64,000 nucleotides of DNA. Source: Aphrophora alni. Lineage: Eukaryota; Arthropoda; Insecta; Hemiptera; Aphrophoridae. How positions within the stretch are numbered: the stretch's first letter is position 1; each line of letters starts with the position of its first letter. The notes beneath the pieces are model-generated. The model worked only from the letters and a program-made list of their open reading frames with translations, did not search any database and was not told where the DNA came from. Shown here one piece after another: positions 10,957 to 21,185 of the stretch. The translations under genes and the position numbers were made by a program. Where the stretch lies: NCBI GenBank assembly GCA_963513935.1, contig OY740772.1, forward strand, positions 9,690,607-9,754,606. The letters are read 5' to 3'.

Positions 10957-12914
10957 CCGATATTTACCCATTACATTACATGAGCACTGAAACGTTCTCT
11001 AACCAGACTAACAAAGTCTTAAGGACTAACGTACACATTCGTAATAACCCAAATAATCATTGATTCCTTGTGTCTAAAAGAGTCAGTCTCTTCAATATTA
11101 ATGGATTCTGAGACTTGAAAATTGTATAGCATTGTCAAAAAATGTTTGATTTATGACAAACAAGGTAAATGGTCTAAGTTTGCATGACTTTTGGCCACGA
11201 AATGACAGGGAAGGTGTAACACATAATTACCATATTGTGTGCACTTCTCTTTGTTGTTGTTGTTGTTGTTAAAATGTATTACTTCTCTCTATCATTACAA
11301 ACTCATTATGTTGTCACATTACTTGGCTACCCACATAACAGAAACTTATCATTAATCACAAAGTGTAGTTTAGGGTAATGTGATCTCAATCTACCAAATT
11401 TATGGAATAGAAAATCATAAGGATAAGCTAGAATCAATCCTTGCAATTAATACTATAATATACTAACATTAATACAAATAATACCAACATTAACATTAGT
11501 AATGTTTATAAAAAGAGTACTTACGGTTTAAAAAAATAATTTAGACAGTTTCTGTATTCACTAACTTTTACTCCACTCTAACAAAAGTATTTTTACACCA
11601 ACAATACACATTTACGATGTCCATAACAAACTTTTATACTAAATCACTAAACACTGTAAAACTTATACTGTAAAATGCATTCACTGTATTTACACTCTCA
11701 TATTATAGCACTCACGTCATTATTAACGAGGGTGAATATTAAACTAGGCTACAATTAATTATTAGTTTTAACAAATCATAAGATATATTTAGTATTTACT
11801 TTGGGTTAAGCGCGCCATTGAACTACGAGTATGAACTCTGAAGTATGAACTAAATAAAGCGTAGACACAGGCACTGAGCTAGTGGGCACAGATCACAAAC
11901 ACAAAATAATAAACATAGATTAAAAAATAGAGATTTAAGAGAAGTAGCAGGGTGAGCGTTTCCTCTTTTAGAATATTGTAAAATTAGAACCAAGATTAAC
12001 CATAGTAACCCATTTCCCCCCTTCTCTTTTCGTATATGCATAGTAGGCCCTATTCCCGACTGCTTTTATTGCTTGCGTTTTTGTTTGGAATGTGAAAAGT
12101 TCTAAGTTAAAACAAAACAAAAAAACAAGATTGTAAGGAACTGTTAAACAAGTTAACTCAATTACGTAAAGATCGTATTTTGACTACAAGCCTTTGATTA
12201 TTTTTTATTATTGTTTTTTTTTTAATGTCTGCACTACTAAAACGACAATTTGATCAATATTTCTTAGGAATCAGTGTGTACAGGTTCATAATAGGGGAGG
12301 GGGAAGTAAATTATATAGTATTATTGTGTTTATTAGTGTATTAACTTTGTATGTGCTCTAAGTTAATGTATCGCTGAATACTTAGTTATGTATTCTAAGT
12401 TAATATTTGAAATCGCTGAATCTGTAGGCAACAACCTAAAAATAAAATTTAAAAAAAAGGCTAGAATGATTATTTGACAGAATGATAAGTAGCGTTGAGA
12501 CGTTTTGCTATTGAACTACGACGTTTATTCTTACTGTATTACCGAGTGTACTCAGAATTAAATTAATCTGTATTCTACCTGATACCTTCTTATTTGTGAA
12601 TTTTTCGACATTACAATTTTTCCACTGTTGAAATTTTTCAATAATTTTTCTTGTTCTTGTTTCAAGAGTAAATAAATTTTTTTAGGAAGTTAGTTTCATA
12701 TAATTTACTGTTACTAGGATTAATGTTAATTTAAATCAACTTCAATTATTGATTACCAGTTGTAATTTTTAATTTAAGCTTCATAAATCAATTACATATT
12801 ATTTAATGGAATGTAAATAAAATTTCACACTTCAAGTAAAAGTATTTATTTTATTGATCAAAACAGTCTGTTAAATTAAATAATCTGCTGTCTACAGAAA
12901 CATGACAGTCAATA
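10957..12914. other. No gene recognised; (GTT)n microsatellite
   Basis: A (GTT)6 run at about 11252-11270 could be the tail of a minus-strand retroposon. A slightly GC-richer piece at 11805-12045 contains a 63-codon minus-strand frame without motifs. The rest is AT-rich. Confidence 0.45.
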
Positions 12915-13218
12915 ACACTAAAAACCAACTTCTTTCCTGTTACTACCCTCTCAAATAGGACAAAGAAACAGGAATGGATTATAAATGAGATTGTAAATGT
13001 GGAAAAAAGCAGAACCTTATGTATCCGTGCGGAGGGTGAGATAAAGAACTGCCTGGGACACAGAGTCCAGTCAGGTAAAACCTTGCAACAGATCATGCAA
13101 GAACCCAGGTTTGGAAGATGTGGTATGCAAGGTAAAGGGTGGGGTTTACCTTACAAATACTTTATTAGTGAATTTATTGGAAGAACTACAAGCTACATCT
13201 TCTTCTGCTGCCTACTCG
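12915..13218 (+). repeat. Dispersed repeat, copy 1 (inverted copy at 22.6-22.9 kb)
   Basis: From ACTAAAAACCAAC through GATTGTAAATGTGG, the GTCCAGTCAGGTAAAACC block and TCTTCTTCTGCTGCC to TACTCG this matches the complement of 22593-22924. About 45 bp near the start are deleted here relative to copy 2. It abuts the gypsy protease region directly, so it may be the gag end of that element. One frame (12999 onward) is shared by both copies over 25 residues around LPYKYF and FFCCLL, but no known domain is recognised. Confidence 0.75.
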
Positions 13219-13279
13219 TAAACCTGTTATTAAATCGCATAAGGGTTATACTAAACATGTACATAATTTAAATAATAAG

Positions 13280-13591
13280 ATGTTAAAAGAAAATCAAAGT
13301 TTTTATGTTCCATTGAAAGTTAAAGTAAAAGTTTCAAAGCAAGAATTGCTTATGAAATTGGACATGGGGTCTGGAGTGCCAATTATAGGGGAAAATATGT
13401 ATAATACAAAATTCCGACAACTACCATTATTGCAGACGAATCTGAAACTAAGATTTTACACCCAAAAGCCTATAGTTTTGGTAGGGAAACTAAAGGTTAA
13501 TGTTCTTTATAAAGGGGTTGAACAAATAGAAGTTCTAGTTTGGGAAGGGATTGGATGCAAAAACTTGAAGTGGAATTTAAAATACCGGTAA
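13280..13591 (+). pseudogene. Gypsy aspartic protease
   Basis: A 103-codon frame. The active-site region reads LLMKLDMGSGVPIIGE (residues 23-38), where relatives have L-D-T/S-G-S-G. Asp 28 is kept, but the following Thr/Ser is Met, which should cripple catalysis. The C-terminal half (VLVGKLKVNVLYKG) fits the second beta region. The family role is maturation of the Gag-Pol polyprotein. The Met at 13280 is internal to the original reading frame. Confidence 0.7.
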
Positions 13592-13599
13592 ATAACATT

Positions 13600-14035
13600 G
13601 TTTTGAATTAGTGTAAGTTTGAGGAAAAATTGTTTATGAATTTCCAAAAGTATTTAGTGATAAATTAGGTATGTATTGTAAGGAAAAAGTAAAATTAAAT
13701 ATTAAAGAAGGGAAAGACCCATAGCTTATGCATCACGAACTTTGTTGAAATCAGAATCTAACTATTCTCAAATAGATAAGGAAGCATTATCCTTTATGTT
13801 TGAATTTAAAAAAAAATCAATATATGTGGGGTGAACATTTTACTTTGATAACAGATCATATTGTTAAGTATTCTACGTCCTAAGAAGGGATTACCAGTTA
13901 TGGCTGTAAGCCGATTACAAAGATATGCAATGATTTTGTCTAATTATAAGTATGATATTGTGTATGGATGGGTTGTTGTCACGTATACCTATTCCTAGTA
14001 CAAGGAAATTTAATGATGATAATGTAATTTTGTAG
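13600..14035 (+). pseudogene. Gypsy pre-RT linker joined to RNase H domain
   Basis: After a stop near 13609, a degraded stretch reads KVKLNIKEG and then, one base out of register, RPIAYASRTLLKSESNYSQ followed by DKEALSFMF, the opening of the gypsy RNase H domain. A-run and other shifts follow. Further on, the remnants of FTLITDH-, GLPVMAVSRLQRYAM- and SRIPIP-like blocks are spread over all three frames to about 14000. No usable product. Confidence 0.75.
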
Positions 14036-14180
14036 AATGTACGCATTTACAATACATTAATAGAGAATAATATTCCGGTTAATTTTGAAGATATTAAAAT
14101 AGAGTGTAGATCCAGTATTGAGAAAGGTATTATCTTTTGTTCAGTATGGATGGCCTTCTAAAATGATAACTAATAATTAG

Positions 14181-15286
14181 ATGGCTAATGTAAATGATAG
14201 AAATGTTAGGATTTCAAATGAACCAGGGTTAGAATCTAATTTAGTAGATACAGAATTATTACATTATTTGCGTAGAAGAGATGAATTATTGTTAGTTGAA
14301 CAACAAATACTTATGTGGGGTCATAGAGATATTATACCTATGAAATTTAACAGACTTTATTAAATGAATTGCATGAAAGTCATTTAGGTATAGTTAAAAA
14401 ATGAAGTATTTAGCCAGATTTTATTTTTGGTGGCCATCACTGGGTAGTGATATTGAAAAGATGTCAGCTAATTGTGAATTTTGTTTATTGGAAAGGTCAA
14501 ACTTGAGTAAGGTCAAATTACATATATGGGAATTTCCAAGGGGTTGTTGGCAGAGATTACATTTAGATTTGTGTGGTCCTTTTAAAAATAAATTGTATTA
14601 AGTTATTAAGGATGCATATACAAAATGGCTAGAAGTAATTGAAGTATCTAGTACAACTGCAGAACTATTAAATGCAAACTAATAATAAATTAAGAAATTT
14701 ATTTTGCAGTTTGGTATTCCGGAACACATTATTACAGACAATGGTTCACCATTTACTTCTAGTGATTTTAAGAACTATTTGAATAGTAATGGAATTAATC
14801 ATAGTTTTTCACCACCTTTTTGTCCAAAAACTAATGGGTTGGCTGAAAATGCAGTAAAACTTGTTAAACGAACTCTAAAAATTACTGTTCGTGAAAATGA
14901 AAATTTAGAAACAGCTCTATGTAAATTTTTATTTAAGTATCGTAATATAGTTCATGTTACGACTAAAGAAACTAATGTTTAATCAAGTGTTAAGAGGTAA
15001 AGTAGATTTGTTAAAACCGAATTTAAGGAATGTTGTAAGTAAAACACAACAAAAACAAATCGAGAAATCAAGTAATAAGGGTAAACAACTAAATTTTAAA
15101 ATATTAAATGCTAGACAGTTAGTACTAGCCCGAGTCTATAAAGACAATAACAATAAATGGAAAAAAGGATGTATTAAAAAGCAATTATCACCAGTAACAT
15201 ACGTAGTTAAATTTAATTCAGGAATGATGGGTAAAAGACACATAGATCACTTAATAGCAATTAAGGATAGTGTGAAAGAACAGTAA
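14181..15286 (+). pseudogene. Gypsy integrase (DD35E), broken by stops
   Basis: The zinc-binding part shows ELHESH (14366 on) and CEFC (about 14473), the HHCC pattern. The core shows HLDLCGPF (first Asp), a stop at 14599, then ITDNGSPFTS (second Asp) and AENAVKLVK (Glu) with exactly 35 residues between the second Asp and the Glu. The tail (14954-15286) has RQLVLARVYKDNN and a basic end. At least three frame changes (about 14362, 14601, 14980) separate the parts. The role in relatives is insertion of the cDNA into the host chromosome. All catalytic residues are visible but never in one frame. Confidence 0.85.
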
Positions 15287-15598
15287 TAAACCAAATTCAT
15301 TAAGGAACAGTAGTGCAAATGAAACTAATGTTTGTGTTAAGGATGACACTATGATTGTTTAGGCAGATGAACCTAAGTATCCTATAAGAATTATGAAGAA
15401 ACCAGTAAAATTAGATTTGTAAATATTAATGTTGTGTTATTTAAAATAGTTATTTCAGTTTTGTTTAATTAGGTGATTATTTTGTTTGTTTTAATAAGGT
15501 GTCTGTTAAGTTGCTAAAGATGTAAAAGTCAGTATATAACTTGAGTTTTGTAAAATTGTATTATTTTAAAATATGAAAAATAGGAAATTTTAAAATTA

Positions 15599-15893
15599 GG
15601 GGAGAGAATTGTGGTATATAGTTTTAATATAATGTGACTATACTTAAAATGTTAAATATTTGTAAAGTAAAATTACTGTACTGACTATTGCTTGAATACA
15701 ATTGGTTGTTTATTGCGATTCCGATATACCAAAAACCATGTTTTCGAAGGCTCCCTCCTGGGGTTTCCGAGTTCTCCTGTTTTGTACTAGCAATGGACAC
15801 CACGTTAACTGTGTTTGTGTTTCATTTAAGTTATCTCTCTACATTAGTTATAGTTTCCATATCGTCTTGGTTAATTATTAAGGCGATACACTA
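15599..15893 (+). repeat. Polypurine tract and probable 3' LTR of the gypsy element
   Basis: GGGGAGAGAA (15599-15608) is a typical plus-strand primer. It is followed by TGTGGTATATAG at 15610, a TG-type LTR start. The LTR end is uncertain; I place it near the ACACTACAAC at 15884-15893. No partner LTR is visible for comparison, so the extent is inferred. Confidence 0.4.
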
Positions 15894-16593
15894 CAACTAG
15901 AATAGAATTGTAATTTACGGATTTTTCTACTCTGTTTTTGTCCAGAAACCCAAGGACGAAAGCGACGATGTGTGTACTTGCCTAATCTAAAAAAAAACAA
16001 CCATTTACACCATATAAGTGTAACAAGTACACAAGATCTATATGTAAGGATCATACAGGCTCAACAAGACTTTTGTGCTGTGTTTGTCACTGTCAAAGAG
16101 AGAAGAGACTGAATTAGTATAAAACTACATGAAATGAGCTGTTTGTTATTTCGTATTCTTTTAGTCTTTTGTTAGTTTACTTATAGTTATGTGATAATAA
16201 AAAAAAATGTACATTTTTCTGTAAAATGATCATATTAATTGCAAGAAAGCTTCTAAGTTTATTTCAAAAAGATATAATTGTTATTACATTAACAACGTAT
16301 ATATATGTCTTTTGTGTATACATATCTTTCTGAAGTGTTTTTAAATACAAATAGTTTTTAAAATTAAAAAGGTCATACGGTAAATGGTGTCTATACACTT
16401 AACCAACCATGTGACTGAAATGAAGGAGACTGATTCTGGGTTAATACCTTGGGCGTTCCAAAAAAGTACAGGTAGACTATTGTCCATTATTATTTATGGA
16501 TTTAATGGTGTTGAGTAGGGAGGTCAGGAAGGATGAACAGGTAGAATTTTTTTTCAGTTTTATTTTCTATGGAGAGTTCCAAACAGAAGGTCA
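15894..16593. other. AT-rich spacer between gypsy and piggyBac remnants
   Basis: Nothing coding or structured stands out. Confidence 0.45.
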
Positions 16594-16602
16594 TTAACTC
16601 TA

Positions 16603-16782
16603 GAACGGTTGGACTGGGTCTGTGAGACCCACTATTTTTGTTTTTCAGATTTTATAATATATTTATAGTTGTTGATTTGGAGAGAGAGCTCTGCCATAGC
16701 AAATGATGTCTTGTTTTGTTTAGTGTTTGTTTGACAGACAACAGAATAGCATATGGGTCTGTTTGACCCAGTCCGACCGTTT
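16603..16782. repeat. piggyBac subterminal inverted repeats
   Basis: The arms 16603-16630 and 16755-16782 are complementary over about 28 bp with a few mismatches, both centred on the ACTGGGTC/GACCCAGT core. Internal inverted repeats near the ends are a usual piggyBac feature and transposase contact sites. Confidence 0.7.
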
Positions 16783-16909
16783 ATGTTGCAAGTTTGTACC
16801 AGTGTAGTCTGTATTTTATTTAAGTATATTACAGTTTTGCTAGTACTTTAATATTTATCTTTTATGAGTTAACACCGAAACCAACATTGTAAATAGCTTT
16901 TAGTGAATC

Positions 16910-18419
16910 ATGGCAACAGAAAACCTTTCTAACAGTGAAATTGACAGAATTTTTTTTTGATTCGGGTATTCTGACGTGGATCCAGACTTTGAAATAAGTA
17001 GTTGCCATGATAGTAATAAGGAATTGAGTGCTGATGAAGAGGAAGTTGATCAGCCCTCATTATCTTTTGATCCTTGGTCTTCTACCAGTACCAGAAAGCC
17101 TGCTGAACCTCAGCCTTCTACCAGAACCAGAACCCCTGCTGAACTTCAGCCTTCAACCAGCACTGATGTTGATTCAACTCCAACTTCTGTAACTGACTCG
17201 GGTATGCCAACTCCACATTTTTATAAAGGAAGGAACCAAACAACTAAATGGAGGAAAACCTGTTATCCACAGAATGTTAGAACCAGAAATCATAATTTAA
17301 CTACCATGCATTTTTCTGGAGGTATTCGAGCTGCTATGGATGTACATTCACAGATTCATAACAGTTATTTTTTAGCAATCCATTGATTGATTTAGTTCTT
17401 GAATCAACCAATATCTTCATTGATTCAATTCGAACTAATTATACAAGTGACCCAAATATAGCTAGGGCTACATGTTTTGATGAACTGAAGACATATTTTG
17501 GCCTTCTGTACTTGACTGGAAGATTACGTGGCGGTAAAATGAATATTGAAGACTTTTGGAGGACGGATGGGACTAGAGTGGAAATATTTCGAGCTAGTAT
17601 GTCATTGAAAAGATTTAGATTTTTGACTCGTTGGTTTGACAACATCCACACGAAGGACGAAAGAAAAAACCAAGATAATCTTGCTGCCCTGAGATCCATT
17701 CTTGATATTTTTGTCTCCAATTGCAATACATATTATGTTACATGGATGAAATGCTTGTTCAATACAGAGGCAGGTGCAGGTTTAGGATGTACATCCCAAA
17801 TAAACCTGCTAAGTACGGAATCAAGGTGTATATACTAGCTTGTTCAAAAACATACTATGTGAAACATTTGGAAGTCTATGCAGGTACTCAACCAGATGGG
17901 CCTTTCAAAGTTAGTAATAAGGCAGATGATGTCTTTTTGCGTCTTGTAGAGCTAGTTAAAGGCTCTGGAAGACATTTAAGCATAGATAATTGATTAATTC
18001 TTACGCGGTTGTCAAAAAACTGAAGACAGAAAATAATCTTATTGTTGTTGGCATATTAAAAAAAAACAAGCCTCTAATCCCTGTTGAATTTTAACAAAAA
18101 AATCTAAAGAAGAATACTCAAGAATTTTTGTGTTTCCAAGAAGATGTAACATTAGTTTCATATGTACCAAAGCGTGACAAAACAATACTGCATTTTTCAT
18201 CAATGCACCATGATAATGAAATAGATCCTGACAGTTGTGAAAAGTAAAAGCCAAGTACAGTATTATAACATACTACAACCAGACTAAGGGAGGAGTAGAC
18301 GTTGTTGATGCTATGTGTGGCGAGTACACTGTGGCAAGAGGAACTAGGCGGTGGCCTCTCTGCCTCTTTTTTCAGTTGTTGAACATCACAGTTCTCAATA
18401 GGCTAAGAGATTATATTGT
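16910..18419 (+). pseudogene. piggyBac transposase, N-terminal and catalytic part
   Basis: The likely original start is ATG 16910 (MATENLSNSEIDRI). An in-frame TGA at 16958 follows a T8 run. Then come an acidic, Ser/Thr/Pro-rich N-terminal region, a frame change near 17368 in another T-run, the domain with TYFGLLYLTGRLRGGK and ASMSLKRFRFLTRWF, and a change near 17720. All three catalytic Asp contexts are visible: YMDEMLVQYRGRC, then LSIDN (stop at 17991), then GGVDVVDAMCG. The role in relatives is cut-and-paste transposition at TTAA. The protein is interrupted at 18419 by the retrotransposon and resumes at 20731. Confidence 0.9.
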
Positions 18420-19962
18420 TAATAAGGTTAGTCGTAGACAGAAATTTGCTTTGAGTGAATTTAAAGTGGAAGGAGTATTCATGGCAATTAATAGTCTCAG
18501 TAATAGCAAATGTCTTGATGTGTTTGGCATAAATGCTTCCATGCTGAAGTTGGCTTCGGTATATATTTGTGATGTTTTAACCTTTCTCTTTAATGAATGT
18601 ATAAAACATGGAATTTTTCCTGACAAACTAAAATTAAGTAAAGTAATACCTGTACATAAAAAGGGCAAGAAGACCATATGTTCTAACTACCGACCTATCT
18701 CAATTGTGCCCACGGTGTCGAAGGTATTGAAACGGCTAGTTCATACTCAAATTGTTAAATATCTTGAAACCTGTAATTTACTGTCCAACAGTCAGTTTGG
18801 TTTTAGGCCAAACCATAGTACGATTGAAGCAGTTTTGGCTCTGTTGTCTGGTATTTTTGGGGGATTGGAAACTAATAATAGTGTCTTCTTTAGGTCTTTT
18901 GACATGTCCAAGGCCTTTGACACTGTGTCTCATGAAATATTAGTAGATAAGTTATTATTTTATATGTTTGATGATACTTTGGTTGATTTTCTGAATTCCT
19001 ACCTAAGTAACAGATGGCAGACTGTTTTCTTGAATGGCTCATTCTCTAAAAAGCGGATGGTAAAATATGGAGTGCCGCAAGGTTCCATCTTGGGGCCGAC
19101 TCTTTTTATATTGTATATCAACGATTTGCCTTTTAACTTGGATGATATGAATACCCAATGTTTTTTATTTGCTGACGATTTGGGTCTATGTATCCAAAAG
19201 GAAGACATTAGTTTAACTAAAAACCTTGTTGATGTCAAATCTAGCCTAATACAAGATTGGTGTAATGCCAACAAATTAAAGTTAAATTATGACAAGGTAC
19301 AAGACTTGTCTGTATGTCTTAGCAATGTACAGCACAATGTGAGTTCCTTGAGGTTCCTGGGAATTATGTTGCAATCCAAACTAAAATGGCAAGATCATAT
19401 TGAACTTGTTGCTTCACGTATATCAAGGGGCCTTTTTTTGCTTAGATCTATGAAAGGTTATGTGAGTCCCAATGTTTTGTTGGTTATTTACCATGCTCAT
19501 GTGCATAGTCATATGGCCTATGGTACATTGCTATGGGCTAACTCAAACAATGCCAATAAAATATTTACTTTACAGAAAAGAGCAATCAGAATAATTAGTG
19601 GTGTCCCATGTAGAACTCCATGTAAACCACTGTTTATTAAGCTGGGTGTCTTGTCTCTACCCTCTTTGTATGTCCTCCAAGTGTTGTTATACATTAAGCA
19701 TAGCCTACCTACCTTATTGCGAAACAATACTATACACAACTATTCTACTAGAACAAGTAACAACCTAGTCATAAATAGATGCAAATATAGTTGTACACAA
19801 AATAGTGCTATGCAACAGGGTATTAGACTTTTCAATGCTTTACCCTGCCTAATTCGTGAGGAACCTTTAGCTAAATTTAAAAAAATTCTAAAACATTTTC
19901 TAATAAAAGAATGTTTGTATAAGGTGGATGAATTCTTTGTGTGCGCATGCAGGCTGGGTTGA
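18313..19962 (+). CDS. Chimeric open frame: piggyBac tail fused to non-LTR reverse transcriptase
   Basis: 549 codons without a stop. Residues 1-35 are piggyBac transposase (MCGEYTVARGTRRWPLC and following); the rest, from about residue 36, is the inserted RT. The RT has its motif 0/1 region with NYRPISIVPTVSK, motif A FDMSKAFD (196-203), motif B GVPQGSILGP (253-262), catalytic FADD (286-289), and a thumb and C-terminal part with LQKRAIRIISG. RT catalytic residues are intact, but no endonuclease or gag domain is present. In its family it makes DNA from element RNA at a nicked target. Here the frame is open by chance of insertion register. Whether any promoter drives it is unknown. The closest group is Jockey/CR1-like by motif; the exact clade is not settled. 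Confidence 0.8.
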   Translation: MCGEYTVARGTRRWPLCLFFQLLNITVLNRLRDYIVNKVSRRQKFALSEFKVEGVFMAINSLSNSKCLDVFGINASMLKLASVYICDVLTFLFNECIKHGIFPDKLKLSKVIPVHKKGKKTICSNYRPISIVPTVSKVLKRLVHTQIVKYLETCNLLSNSQFGFRPNHSTIEAVLALLSGIFGGLETNNSVFFRSFDMSKAFDTVSHEILVDKLLFYMFDDTLVDFLNSYLSNRWQTVFLNGSFSKKRMVKYGVPQGSILGPTLFILYINDLPFNLDDMNTQCFLFADDLGLCIQKEDISLTKNLVDVKSSLIQDWCNANKLKLNYDKVQDLSVCLSNVQHNVSSLRFLGIMLQSKLKWQDHIELVASRISRGLFLLRSMKGYVSPNVLLVIYHAHVHSHMAYGTLLWANSNNANKIFTLQKRAIRIISGVPCRTPCKPLFIKLGVLSLPSLYVLQVLLYIKHSLPTLLRNNTIHNYSTRTSNNLVINRCKYSCTQNSAMQQGIRLFNALPCLIREEPLAKFKKILKHFLIKECLYKVDEFFVCACRLG

Positions 19963-20725
19963 GTATTGTGTGAATATTTTGATGTTGTCATGCATGTTGT
20001 ACATAAAAATGGTACTAGGTAGGTTTTTGCATTTGTTTTTGATGGTATGTGAAATTGAATGTTGAATTGTATGTATTAGTTATTAATGTTAAATGTTGCA
20101 TTGAATGAAGTTATTAGTTAAAAATGTTGAACATTTTCTTGGTAATAGTGTTCTGTTGACTTGTCTGGGTGCAATGTGGAATTGTCAAAAAGACTAATAA
20201 AATTGTAATATAATGTAAAATTGACAAAAAGACTAGTTTTGTTGTTATTTACAATGATATATTTTAATTATTTTGTTGTGTACTGTTTACAGTCATATTT
20301 TTAAAAGTTTTAATATTGATGGTGCTTTTTAGTTGTTTATAGGTTTAATCTTACTTTGATAGTTTGTTGTGTATGCTTTTGAAATGTTTATAATGGTATT
20401 TTTGAAGAATATACTGTTAATTTGTTGGTAATAGTTTTCTGCTGATGCATCTCACATAAATTGTGCTCTACATACGTAAACAAATTGGAATTTAAATAAA
20501 ATAAAATAAAATTATTTGTAGATAATAAATTGTATGTGTATATTTTACTATAATATTTGCTATTTTATAAATTTTGTTATATTGCTAGTGTTATCAATAA
20601 TAATTGTACTTTATCGTATTGCATACCTGCTTGTAGGTTATCATTGTGTTATGACTTGTCTTATACAGATGTAATATTTGTCAAGAAAGGACTAATAAAA
20701 AAATTGAAATTGAAATTGAATTGAA
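18420..20725 (+). mobile_element. CR1/Jockey-like non-LTR retrotransposon nested in piggyBac
   Basis: Bounded by a 5-bp duplication ATTGT (18415-18419 and 20726-20730). Removing one copy plus the insert restores continuous piggyBac coding text. The element starts inside its RT domain, so it is 5'-truncated and lacks the endonuclease. An AT-rich 3' part follows the stop at 19962, with repeated GACTAATAAAA-like phrases, and ends in a short TTGAAA/TTGAA repeat tail rather than poly-A, as in CR1-type elements. It is younger than the piggyBac copy that it broke. Confidence 0.88.
19963..20725 (+). other. 3' untranslated region and repeat tail of the nested element
   Basis: AT-rich with two diverged copies of a TTGGTAATAG-TTCTG phrase (about 20139 and 20423) and repeated GACTAATAAA phrases (about 20190 and 20690). 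Ends in TTGAAATTGAAATTGAATTG. Such structured 3' ends serve as the recognition tag for the element's own RT in CR1-like families. Confidence 0.55.
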
Positions 20726-20730
20726 ATTGT

Positions 20731-20964
20731 GTTCAAAGCAAACAAAAATGATTCCATCAGAAAAGAATATCTCAGAACCCTAGGGAAGTCTCTTATATTA
20801 CCATATGGTTGGAACAAAGAATGGTTGAATATCCACCTGCAAGAAAAAGAGGAAGATGCTACAAATCCAAGGACAACAAAACGAAATACTTTAGTAAGAT
20901 TTGCAAGGTATGTTTATGTTTGACACTTGCTGAAACTATTTGCAATGACTTCTGTAAAAAGTGA
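20731..20964 (+). pseudogene. piggyBac transposase, C-terminal part after the insertion
   Basis: Resumes with FKANKNDSIRKEYLRTLGKS immediately after the right target duplication and then shifts frame. The new frame reads RKRGRCYKSKDNK and a Cys-rich end with CKVCLCL and ICNDFCKK, stopping at 20962-20964. This is the C-terminal cysteine-rich, zinc-binding tail of piggyBac transposases, used for DNA-end binding. Joined across the insertion the piggyBac text loses no bases, which fixes the insertion point. Confidence 0.85.
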
Positions 20965-21185
20965 TGATTTTATTGTTTTAAAAGTGACAATATCTCATAA
21001 ACTATTAATCTTATTCTCAATTCCTTATTATATAATGGAAGGTCATCATTTTTACTTCTTATTTGAAGAACTAACTTCCATTTATATTTATATTTCAATT
21101 AAATTAAGTTATTTTTCCGGTTTACTGACATTTACTGCTAAAAAATGAATGCTTTTCAGTTTTCTTTTTTACAAATAAATATTAT

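Larger units (their letters stand above)
13219..15893 (+). mobile_element. Decayed Ty3/gypsy LTR retrotransposon lacking its RT
   Basis: Order on the + strand: aspartic protease, RNase H, zinc-binding integrase, integrase core, C-terminal tail, polypurine tract, probable 3' LTR. The reverse transcriptase that belongs between protease and RNase H (about 1.3-1.5 kb in relatives) is missing. The text passes from the pre-RT linker (VKLNIKEG) straight into the RNase H start (RPIAYASRT) at about 13712. Frame breaks are scattered throughout, so the copy is dead. The 5' LTR is not recognisable. Confidence 0.85.
16594..20964 (+). mobile_element. piggyBac element split by a nested retrotransposon
   Basis: The left end is TTAA (16594-16597), the piggyBac target, followed by CTCTAGAACGGTTGG. 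A 28-bp subterminal inverted pair lies at 16603-16630 and 16755-16782 (GGACTGGGTC / GACCCAGTCC cores). The transposase follows from 16910 and ends at 20964, with 2.3 kb of foreign retrotransposon at 18420-20725. A matching right terminal repeat was not found downstream, so the right end is probably lost. Confidence 0.8.
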
